A stretch of DNA of 36,086 nucleotides from the NCBI GenBank assembly GCA_021157815.1, contig JAGGVT010000042.1, positions 1 to 36,086 of the forward strand, written 5' to 3'. The position numbers and the translations under genes are program-made. The DNA comes from a bacterium (GTDB lineage Bacteria; JAJVIF01; JAGGVT01). The notes beneath the pieces were generated by a model. That model searched no databases, was not told the origin of the DNA, and saw only the letters and a list, made by a program, of their open reading frames with translations. Shown piece by piece: positions 24,264 through 30,825 of the stretch. The first letter of the stretch is position 1. The number at the start of each line of letters is the position of its first letter.

Positions 24264-25487
24264 TCAGTTGTTAAATTTAAAATCTCTCGATATGCCTCCT
24301 GGGTCAATGATTGTTTCAATATCTCCTGTGTTGACATGTGTTCGCGATGGTATGTAATGCGACCAGTATCCGACTCCATGCCCAAACACAATGTTCCCTC
24401 TGCCGTCAACATCCGCCCAGATATCCTGAATGGCGGAATCCCATGGCGTAACCTCAAATGCGACAACAGCTCCGTCAAACACGCACATTACAGCGTATCC
24501 GGCGTATTCATACGGGTCCTTGTTCGATGGAAAAACCTGGTATTTCCCCTCTGGTGAAATCGACATTCCCTCGCACCAGCGATACTCGCCGATGTCGATT
24601 TTGAAACTCACTCCGTTCTGCCATCGCCACGCCTCCTGATCATGCAGGCCGTCAGGCCCGTTAATCGCGACTGTAAATCCGGCGATTGAACCATCAGCTG
24701 AAAGACAGACATACTGCGACTCTTCATCCGATGAACATGTGTGAAGCTGCGTAAGAGCCGTTGTTTCAATATCCATGACAAAAGGATGCCGGCTTCCGAA
24801 CGACAGCGGGTTAGCTGAATAACACCATGCGGCGGTTGAGGCATCTGAACTAAGTGTCGGGAAAAGATATGAACCATAGTCGCTCCAGACAGTTTCACCG
24901 TTTTTAACAATGTGAATCGATCCCTGAAGCGGCGGGTCGAAACCGATTGCGGCGTAAATGTACGCGTTTCCGCCATCCGCCGGAACAAGATAATTACACG
25001 GAGGATCAACCATCGATGTATCCAGATATTCAACCGTTTCGCTTACTGTATTCCAGCGAGCCGGCCCCGGAGGCGATGCTCCCGGCGGTTGAATGAAATA
25101 CACCCAGTCACCTGATGGTGTCGGGCTGTGCCCATTCTCCCATATTACCTCAGGCAATATACTGCCTGAACTGTAATAAATTTTCCCGAACGCCGAGGTT
25201 GGACTGTTCGCTTTTACAAAAGCATACTGCACAAGTGGGCGAACAGGCGGAAGGAATGGATACGGTTTTTTCGGCAACACCGCGTCATTTGCCGGATTTG
25301 CCATCGGATTCCAATTAATCATGCGAAAACCTTCGCTGGGATAAACGGCAAAATCCGGAAACGCGCGATCGATTTCCTGGGTCCTCAAATCAAATTGTGA
25401 TGATTTTTCCGGAAGAACGCCATTCCTGCCGGAGGAACAGCCGCAAAGCAAAAAAACAAGTAGTACAGCGATATAAACAAATCTCAC
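24264..25487 (-). CDS. Lipoprotein with TolB-like propeller repeats
   Basis: 407 residues. It starts with GTG at 25487, preceded by AGGAGAG. The lipobox LCGC gives Cys17. The body has PD40/TolB-like blades: YSSGSILPEVIWENGHSPTPSGDWVYFI, LFPTLSSDASTAAWCYS, VCLSADGSIAGFTV and MSISPEGKYQVFPSN. No catalytic motif is visible. Likely an exported, lipid-anchored binding protein. It lies between the FN3 lipoprotein and ispG on the same strand, with a hairpin after it. I see no closer family assignment. Confidence 0.75.
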   Translation of the reverse strand: MRFVYIAVLLVFLLCGCSSGRNGVLPEKSSQFDLRTQEIDRAFPDFAVYPSEGFRMINWNPMANPANDAVLPKKPYPFLPPVRPLVQYAFVKANSPTSAFGKIYYSSGSILPEVIWENGHSPTPSGDWVYFIQPPGASPPGPARWNTVSETVEYLDTSMVDPPCNYLVPADGGNAYIYAAIGFDPPLQGSIHIVKNGETVWSDYGSYLFPTLSSDASTAAWCYSANPLSFGSRHPFVMDIETTALTQLHTCSSDEESQYVCLSADGSIAGFTVAINGPDGLHDQEAWRWQNGVSFKIDIGEYRWCEGMSISPEGKYQVFPSNKDPYEYAGYAVMCVFDGAVVAFEVTPWDSAIQDIWADVDGRGNIVFGHGVGYWSHYIPSRTHVNTGDIETIIDPGGISRDFKFNN

Positions 25488-25678
25488 GAATCTCTCTCCT
25501 TATTGCGAGATGATTTAATCACAGTCGTCAAATCGCCTGTTAATAAGGGGGAGATAGTGTTAGGTTGTTGTACAGATGCTATTATACAGCACTTTCGGGG
25601 GATATGCAATAGGTATACCAGTATTTATGCGCAAATGTAGGAGCTTCGCTTTGGAATCGTCTCAGTACCTGCATTTTC

Positions 25679-25788
25679 TGTCATCCTGAGCGCAGCGAAG
25701 GAACTCTTCTCGACAGCGTGGATTAATTTCGTCTGGTTTAATCATCAACACAGCAACTTATACATTCTTCGCTGCGCTCAGAATGACA
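25679..25788. repeat. Inverted-repeat element, second member of the 10441-10549 family
   Basis: TGTCATCCTGAGCGCAGCGA opens the left arm (25679-25700). The right arm (25767-25788) is its reverse complement with one mismatch. The core includes ACACAGCAACTTAT, the reverse complement of the core motif of the first copy. Sequence outside the arms is also similar in the two copies (TCTCAGTA before the left arm), so the full repeat may extend further. Confidence 0.75.
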
Positions 25789-25844
25789 ATGTTTCGTGCA
25801 TAATTCTATGTTTTGAGACGGTTTCCTTTCTGTGCCCCTACAAC

Positions 25845-25868
25845 AAAAAACGCCCCGCAAAGGGGGCG
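25845..25868 (-). terminator. Intrinsic terminator of the FN3 lipoprotein gene
   Basis: On the minus strand, CGCCCC (25868-25863), a 6-base loop and GGGGCG (25856-25851) are followed by TTTTTT (25850-25845). It lies 27 bases past the stop at 25896. Confidence 0.85.
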
Positions 25869-25895
25869 CTTGATAATTTCAGTTTTAATTTTGCA

Positions 25896-27140
25896 CTACT
25901 CCTCCGGAGGGGGTGGTTCTTCCCCGCCTGGAATTGTGATTGCCAGTATGTTTGAACCTGGTGAAGTCAACGCTGAATAATCCTGAGTTCGAATCTGGTA
26001 ATTATATGTACTGCCAGGAATAACAGTGTCATCCTGATAGGAAATACTCGCCATGGAAGGGTTATACGGGCTTTCAATGATAATGCCGAAAGTATCCGTA
26101 CCCTCGGTTCGACTCATAATGTAATTTCTGATATCCGAATTGTAAGGCGGAAGCGGTTGAGTCCATTCAAGATACACGCCAATACCATCACCTGATAATT
26201 TCGGTTTCAGGAACACACTCAGCAACACTGGCGCACTAGGCGGATAGTCACCGGGAACACAATTAATGGGCAAAGCATATGCTGAATAATCATACATCCA
26301 TGCCGCAAGTTTATATTCGTAATAAATATCGCCATTCGCAAGGCCAAACGGCAGATAATTAGGCGGCAATCCTACTGGATGAACACCCGAGTCAATGTAA
26401 TACGGGCCTGTCGGAAGTGTAAATCCGCTAAGCCGCGGATCATCATCAGTCATAGGATCAAATGCTGTGCCCAGAATAACTCTTTCTTCAAAAATTCTTT
26501 CAAAATCCTCAATCACAGCAGCTCTTTCACTCGGTGTATCACCGGGAACAGCAGCGTATGGACTGATGTGCATGTCTCTATCAATTGTGAAATGAGTAAC
26601 CAGATCAAAATTGGAATGATCCCATGTAATCATCAATTCGCGGTCACCGGGATACCAGCCTAAATTGGATGGCGGATCAGGAAAAATCGGGTCTGGTGAA
26701 GTTCCAGGTCTGACCTGAAATGCGGTTGGCGACCCGCCGATGTAAGCGATGCCACTTTCATTGGAACGCTCATCCACCGCGGTTACACCGAAATAATATA
26801 CTTCACCGTTAATCAGGTTGCGAATAATCGCGGTATTCTCGGTGAATTCCACACTGGAGGTCAATCGAATGAATGTAACTCCATCATCGGACTGATAAAT
26901 TCTATATCCTGTCGCAGAGAAAACCCTGTCCCAGGTTATTGTCGCCATCCTGTTACCAGCTATCCCTGCTACGTTGCGTGGTGGGTCAGGAATTTTGCCG
27001 TCATCAGGAAATGGAAGCGGTGTAGTCGGATTGTTATCTGATGGCTGACTAATATCACTTCCGCCGCCGCCACAGCTTATCGCGGCGACTGCCGTTATTC
27101 CCAGAAAGATTGTGAGCAATATTACAAGATGCAATCTCAT
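25896..27140 (-). CDS. Lipoprotein with fibronectin type III-like domains
   Basis: 414 residues from the ATG at 27140 (GGGAGGG upstream); the frame is open further upstream, but the signal peptide begins here. The lipobox is AISC with Cys23, followed by a GGGGSD linker. An FN3 domain is clear at about 50-145 (PDPPRNVAGIAGNRMATITW ... YRIYQSDDGVTF ... YYFGVTAVDERSNES). A second FN3-like start (PDPPSNLGWYPGDRELMITWD) and a third near the C terminus (VYLEWTQPLPPY ... YNYQIRTQDYSAL) follow. It ends in a Pro/Glu tail. Probably a surface protein for binding or display. Monocistronic, with a strong terminator. Confidence 0.85.
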   Translation of the reverse strand: MRLHLVILLTIFLGITAVAAISCGGGGSDISQPSDNNPTTPLPFPDDGKIPDPPRNVAGIAGNRMATITWDRVFSATGYRIYQSDDGVTFIRLTSSVEFTENTAIIRNLINGEVYYFGVTAVDERSNESGIAYIGGSPTAFQVRPGTSPDPIFPDPPSNLGWYPGDRELMITWDHSNFDLVTHFTIDRDMHISPYAAVPGDTPSERAAVIEDFERIFEERVILGTAFDPMTDDDPRLSGFTLPTGPYYIDSGVHPVGLPPNYLPFGLANGDIYYEYKLAAWMYDYSAYALPINCVPGDYPPSAPVLLSVFLKPKLSGDGIGVYLEWTQPLPPYNSDIRNYIMSRTEGTDTFGIIIESPYNPSMASISYQDDTVIPGSTYNYQIRTQDYSALTSPGSNILAITIPGGEEPPPPEE

Positions 27141-27346
27141 GCATACCCTCCCAGGTAAAGCATAGGTATTCGCTTTAATCCATTTAAATATACCACAAAC
27201 GAAAACTATCACACAACCATTTTATCCAAAAGGTTCTTTAAATGCAATTAAGATAGTTTACCTTACACTACTTATTTCGGTTTTACCCATTAATGCATTA
27301 ACCTCTTTTTACAAATTATTTCGACTCGTAAACCCCTTTTTCCAAA

Positions 27347-28492
27347 CTATGCACGCAAGCCTTCCGCTGCTCCCGTGCCAACGCCATGGCGTTTTCCAAT
27401 CAAATCTTTGATTCCGCTCTCGAATGGTGGATAAATAATTCCACCTTCGGTAAAAAACGCTTTGATATATTTCGCGGGTGTAATGTCAAAAGCCGGATTC
27501 GCTGTTTTAATTCGCGAGTAAAAATCGCATGATGGATATATCTCTTTCATTTCATCAGCGGAACGCTGCTCAATCGGAACAGAATCACCGGATTCAAGAT
27601 TAAGATCAAATGTCGAAAACGGCGCCGCAACATAAAACGGGATACCATGTTCTTTGCATAACACCGCGACACTATATGTTCCGATTTTATTCGCAGTGTC
27701 ACCGTTCGCGCAAATTCTATCCGCTCCGGTAACCGCTTTTTGAATCATCCCTTTCTTCATGAAATACGCCGCCTGATTGTCAGCAATCAGAGTGAAAGGA
27801 ATCGATTCGCGGTCAAGTTCCCAGGCAGTCAGTCGCGCTCCCTGAAGCCGTGGGCGAGTTTCATCCACAAAGACATGAATCCGTTTGCCCTGCCTGTGAG
27901 CGCTTCGAATAACTCCCAGCGCTGTGCCATATCCCCCCGTTGCCAGTCCGCCGGCGTTGCAGTGAGTCAGAACGCCATCGCCATCAACAAGCAAACTCGC
28001 GCCAAAATCCCCCATCGCCATGCACATTTTCAAATCCTCATCCGCGATTCTCTCGGTTTCCTTTCGCAACGACGCAACCAATTCAGGTTCGGAACTGCCG
28101 TTTATTTTAAAATAGCTGTCTTTTTCAAGAGCAGTCGCAAAAATGTTTCTCATCCTTTTCAATGCCCAGAACAGGTTAATCGCGGTCGGACGGCTCTTTC
28201 CCAGCGCCTCAAAAGCTGTTTCCATTTCACGCCGGAAATCGTCACGATTATCGGAAATATGCTTCCGCGCGGCAAGATACACTCCAGCTGCCGCGGATAT
28301 GCCAATCGCTGGCGCGCCCCTTACCCACATCTCGCTTATCGCTTTAACCATCATCCGCCAGTCGGTAATTTCCAGAATTTTCAATTCCATCGGTAGAAGA
28401 TTCTGGTCAATCATCATCACACTGCCGTTTTCGATATAAACAGGCCTAAGCTCATCAGCGGGATTCACTACTTTATTTTGATAGTCTGCCAT
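27347..28492 (-). CDS. mtnA: S-methyl-5-thioribose-1-phosphate isomerase
   Basis: Methionine salvage: converts the aldose methylthioribose-1-phosphate to the ketose methylthioribulose-1-phosphate, in the cytoplasm. It belongs to the aIF2B/MtnA family. RGAPAIG lies near residue 58; the catalytic Cys is in THCNAGGLATGGYGTALGVI (Cys178) and the catalytic Asp in GADRICANGD (Asp258). The spacing of 80 residues matches the Cys/Asp pair known in Bacillus MtnA. DETRPRLQGARLTAWEL is also typical. The length of 381 residues is slightly long for the family because of the N terminus and tail. The start has GAGGG upstream. No mtnB, mtnK or mtnP is in the window. Confidence 0.95.
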   Translation of the reverse strand: MADYQNKVVNPADELRPVYIENGSVMMIDQNLLPMELKILEITDWRMMVKAISEMWVRGAPAIGISAAAGVYLAARKHISDNRDDFRREMETAFEALGKSRPTAINLFWALKRMRNIFATALEKDSYFKINGSSEPELVASLRKETERIADEDLKMCMAMGDFGASLLVDGDGVLTHCNAGGLATGGYGTALGVIRSAHRQGKRIHVFVDETRPRLQGARLTAWELDRESIPFTLIADNQAAYFMKKGMIQKAVTGADRICANGDTANKIGTYSVAVLCKEHGIPFYVAAPFSTFDLNLESGDSVPIEQRSADEMKEIYPSCDFYSRIKTANPAFDITPAKYIKAFFTEGGIIYPPFESGIKDLIGKRHGVGTGAAEGLRA

Positions 28493-28590
28493 TTTCCCTC
28501 ATTGCTGCTGGATAACTGATTGCGAATCATCTGTTGCCTGATATACCCATTTTATCCATTTTAATGCCCGCTTGTCAAACCATTCGCGTA

Positions 28591-28606
28591 GGCACAGCGC
28601 TGTGCC
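28591..28606. repeat. GC-rich palindrome between mtnA and the exonuclease gene
   Basis: GGCACAGC-GCTGTGCC is a perfect 16-base palindrome, with GTA before and CTAC after giving a near-perfect longer repeat. It lies between divergent genes about 45 bases before the exonuclease start. It could be an operator for either gene or a short dispersed repeat. Confidence 0.45.
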
Positions 28607-28651
28607 CTACTTAAGCTTTCCTTTTTACCGGTTTTAGTATATATTTCTCCC

Positions 28652-29464
28652 ATGATTAAAATTCCTGATGCCGATACTCTCCTTGCGGCAATCGATATAG
28701 AAACCACCGGACTGCATCCCTTCTACTCTGAAATAGTGGAGGTCGCCGCTGTTACTTTCGACCTCAACGGCAATGTCCATGAGGAATACAGCCAGCTAAT
28801 CAATCCCCAGATGCTGATTCATCCAAGGGCGATTGAGATTCACGGCATTACGGATGCCATGGTTAAGAATGAACCTGCATGGAATGAAATCGCGCCGGAA
28901 TTCTATGGCATTATCAAAAACAAAATCCTTGTCGCTCACAATGCGCCTTTCGATTTGAGCTTTCTGGCATTCAAGGGAACTGTAATCTCACAGCCGTTCG
29001 TTGATACATACTTCACCGATACGCTGACAATCTCACGAGAGATTTACCCGGAATTCAAACGCCATACACTCGTCGATTTGTCGGAAAGCCTTGGAATCGA
29101 ACTTAACAACGCCCATCGCGCGCTCGCGGATACCAAAGCCTGCATGTACCTTCTGTTGCGCGAGATTAAGGATTTTGACAGTGAATGGGATAAATTCGCA
29201 TCGCAGTATGTTTTCCACACAGCCGCATGGCAGACAATGGAAAATGTCGATGAGAAAATGAAACCGCTGATTGAAGTCTGCAAGGAAGGCTGTGACATCA
29301 TTATTGAGTATATTGACTCGGGGAAAACAAAAACAACTCGACAGATTACTCCGCTGCAATTAAACCAAATCAGGCAAGTGCCATACTTGTTTGGGCACTG
29401 CCATCTTCGCGATGCCGGACGTAATTTCCGCCTCGACCGTATTCAGAGCTGGGAAAGGGTTTGA
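28652..29464 (+). CDS. DnaQ-like 3'-5' exonuclease with a C-terminal WYL-like domain
   Basis: 270 residues. The N-terminal DEDDh exonuclease domain (about 10-172) has all catalytic residues: Asp15 and Glu17 (IDIETTG), Asp101 (AHNAPFD), His155 and Asp160 (HRALADTKA), as in the DNA polymerase III epsilon family. After a helical linker, residues about 208-268 read IIIEYIDSGK ... RQITPLQL ... PYLFGHCHLRDAGRNFRLDRI, matching the pattern of a WYL domain (Y/L core, a conserved Arg, then RxFRLDRI). WYL domains bind ligands or nucleic acid and regulate defence and DNA-damage systems, so this may be a sensor-controlled nuclease. The WYL assignment is by eye. It converges with the PH-domain gene with a gap of only 2 bp. 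The Shine-Dalgarno is weak. Confidence 0.85.
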   Translation: MIKIPDADTLLAAIDIETTGLHPFYSEIVEVAAVTFDLNGNVHEEYSQLINPQMLIHPRAIEIHGITDAMVKNEPAWNEIAPEFYGIIKNKILVAHNAPFDLSFLAFKGTVISQPFVDTYFTDTLTISREIYPEFKRHTLVDLSESLGIELNNAHRALADTKACMYLLLREIKDFDSEWDKFASQYVFHTAAWQTMENVDEKMKPLIEVCKEGCDIIIEYIDSGKTKTTRQITPLQLNQIRQVPYLFGHCHLRDAGRNFRLDRIQSWERV

Positions 29465-29466
29465 TT

Positions 29467-29889
29467 TTATTTTGCATGTTTTCTCTTCTGGCGATAAATT
29501 ATATTTTTTAAACCAAGAGGATCTGGTATTCCATGAGCTTCCTCCTCATAGCCAGATGTTCCCGATGTCGCCAGGGCAATGTCGCCTATTCCGATAATAC
29601 GCTGCCAGAAACTCTGCCTGACATCAATCGTACGAACATCCGCGCAGAAAACCTCCTTGACATCCTTCGACAGCACACCCTTCTCAAATACAATCCGATC
29701 TGAATACACTTTGATTTTCAAACTGGCTCTCTGCCATAACGCGATTATCAGCGGGACAATCAGAAAGAAAAACACAAGGTGCCAGAAAAAATTCCACCAT
29801 GACGGCTGCACCTGCAGAATAATCTCATCCTCGTCCACGTGATTATATTCAATTTCATCCTGACTATCTTCAAATTCATTTGGCATCAT
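29467..29889 (-). CDS. PH-domain (bPH2/YdbS-type) membrane protein
   Basis: 140 residues. An acidic N terminus (DSQDEIEYNHVDEDE) is followed by a membrane segment at about 35-50 (FFWHLVFFFLIVPLIIAL), then a bacterial PH domain: LKIKVYSDRIVFEKGVLSKDVKEVFCADVRTIDVRQSFWQRIIGIGDIALAT, ending in IPDPLGLKNIIYRQ. These proteins are small membrane proteins of uncertain role. A single hydrophobic span is present, rather than the usual two. Its stop is 2 bp from that of the exonuclease gene on the other strand, so the two transcripts must overlap. Confidence 0.85.
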   Translation of the reverse strand: MMPNEFEDSQDEIEYNHVDEDEIILQVQPSWWNFFWHLVFFFLIVPLIIALWQRASLKIKVYSDRIVFEKGVLSKDVKEVFCADVRTIDVRQSFWQRIIGIGDIALATSGTSGYEEEAHGIPDPLGLKNIIYRQKRKHAK

Positions 29890-29943
29890 AATGTGTATTT
29901 TACATTGTGTTACCCATAATGTATAGTAATTACCAAGCTAGTA

Positions 29944-29972
29944 TTGACACACTACCGATCATATGGTATATA
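29944..29972 (+). promoter_or_regulatory. Strong sigma-70-type promoter of the hairpin leader and NYN gene
   Basis: Perfect TTGACA at 29944-29949, a 17-bp spacer, then TATATA at 29967-29972 (5 of 6 to consensus). Transcription would start at about 29979-29981, immediately before the first hairpin. This is among the best promoters in the window. Confidence 0.7.
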
Positions 29973-29984
29973 AAAAGTAATTCC

Positions 29985-30031
29985 CCCAGCGCCTTCGGGT
30001 TCTGGGCGCAAGGTCGCTTAATTGCGACCTT
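29985..30031 (+). ncRNA. Double-hairpin leader RNA upstream of the NYN gene
   Basis: Hairpin 1: CCCAGCGCC (29985-29993), a UUCG tetraloop closed by C-G, GGTTCTGGG (29998-30006); 8 of 9 positions pair, including one G-U. Hairpin 2: AAGGTCGC (30010-30017), loop TTAATT, GCGACCTT (30024-30031); a perfect 8-bp stem followed by TGCTATTATTT. The promoter places the RNA 5' end about five bases before hairpin 1, and the NYN start codon follows 17 bases after hairpin 2. It could be an attenuator, a small RNA of about 55 bases, or a binding site for the NYN protein. Family not recognised. Confidence 0.55.
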
Positions 30032-30048
30032 TGCTATTATTTAGTTTG

Positions 30049-30684
30049 ATGAAAATGAACATTTATATAGATGGATTCAATTTATATTATGGTTGTGTAA
30101 AAAACACTCCTCACAAATGGCTGGATTTATCAGCATTATGCCAAAGGATATTTCCTCGATATAACATAAACCAAATAAGGTATTTTACAGCCAGGGTGAA
30201 ACCTACAAAAAAAGACCCTCAGAAACCTCAACGACAACAAACATATATCCGTGCCCTAGAGACGATTCCAAATTTACAAATTCATTATGGACATTTTTTA
30301 TCTCAACCAAGATACAAAGTTCTAGCTAATCCTCCTTTCCCACCAAAAGATAAAATTGTCAAAGTCATTATTACTGAAGAAAAAGGTTCTGATGTCAATC
30401 TTGCCACATATCTTTTAGTTGATGGTTATGAAGGAAAGTATGATATTGCTGTAGTTATAAGCAATGATTCAGATTTGGTTGAACCTATCAGAATAGTAAA
30501 AGTAAACCTTGGCTTACCAGTTGGGGTTGTCAATCCTATTCTTGACAAAAAAATGACAAGTCATATACTAAAAGAAACAGCCAGTTTTTATTACAGGATT
30601 AAGCGCTATCAAATTTCTCATAGCCAGTTCCCAAAGACGATGCATGACCATAAAGGTTCTTTTCGTAAACCCGAAAGATGGTAA
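30049..30684 (+). CDS. NYN-domain (PIN-like, LabA/DUF88-type) putative ribonuclease
   Basis: 211 residues from the ATG at 30049; an ATG at 30055 and a TTG at 30022 are alternatives, but the TTG falls inside hairpin 2. NYN domains are metal-dependent PIN-like RNases. Acidic residues sit at the expected places: Asp8 (IYIDGFNLYYG), Asp115 (EEKGSDVNLATYLL) and Asp140/Asp142 (VVISNDSDLVEPIRI). The C-terminal motif SQFPKTMHDHKGSFRKPERW is typical of this subfamily. It is strikingly AT-rich: two 60-base lines I counted were 32% GC, against about 50% in the exonuclease gene, which suggests horizontal acquisition. No Shine-Dalgarno is visible; a two-hairpin leader occupies the 5' UTR. Substrate unknown. 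Confidence 0.85.
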   Translation: MKMNIYIDGFNLYYGCVKNTPHKWLDLSALCQRIFPRYNINQIRYFTARVKPTKKDPQKPQRQQTYIRALETIPNLQIHYGHFLSQPRYKVLANPPFPPKDKIVKVIITEEKGSDVNLATYLLVDGYEGKYDIAVVISNDSDLVEPIRIVKVNLGLPVGVVNPILDKKMTSHILKETASFYYRIKRYQISHSQFPKTMHDHKGSFRKPERW

Positions 30685-30736
30685 ATTCAAATTAGAACAC
30701 TACCAATTCCCCAAAATCGTTGCCATTTCAAACACG

Positions 30737-30765
30737 TTGACTTACAATAATATGGCTTATGTAAA
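30737..30765 (+). promoter_or_regulatory. Possible promoter of the subtilisin-like gene
   Basis: TTGACT at 30737-30742, a 17-bp spacer, TGTAAA at 30760-30765 (4 of 6). The transcription start would be near 30772, about 54 bases before the ATG. A moderate match, in an AT-rich gap where chance matches are common. Confidence 0.35.
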
Positions 30766-30825
30766 AAAAGGGGATTGTTTTGTTGTGCTCTTAGGTTATG
30801 ATCCTTTCCTCACGAGGGTTTTATT

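Noticed and set aside
29985-30006. tRNA fragment (GGTTC resembling a T-arm)
   Set aside because: The GGTTC is part of a UUCG-capped hairpin and there is no D-arm, anticodon arm or acceptor stem around it.
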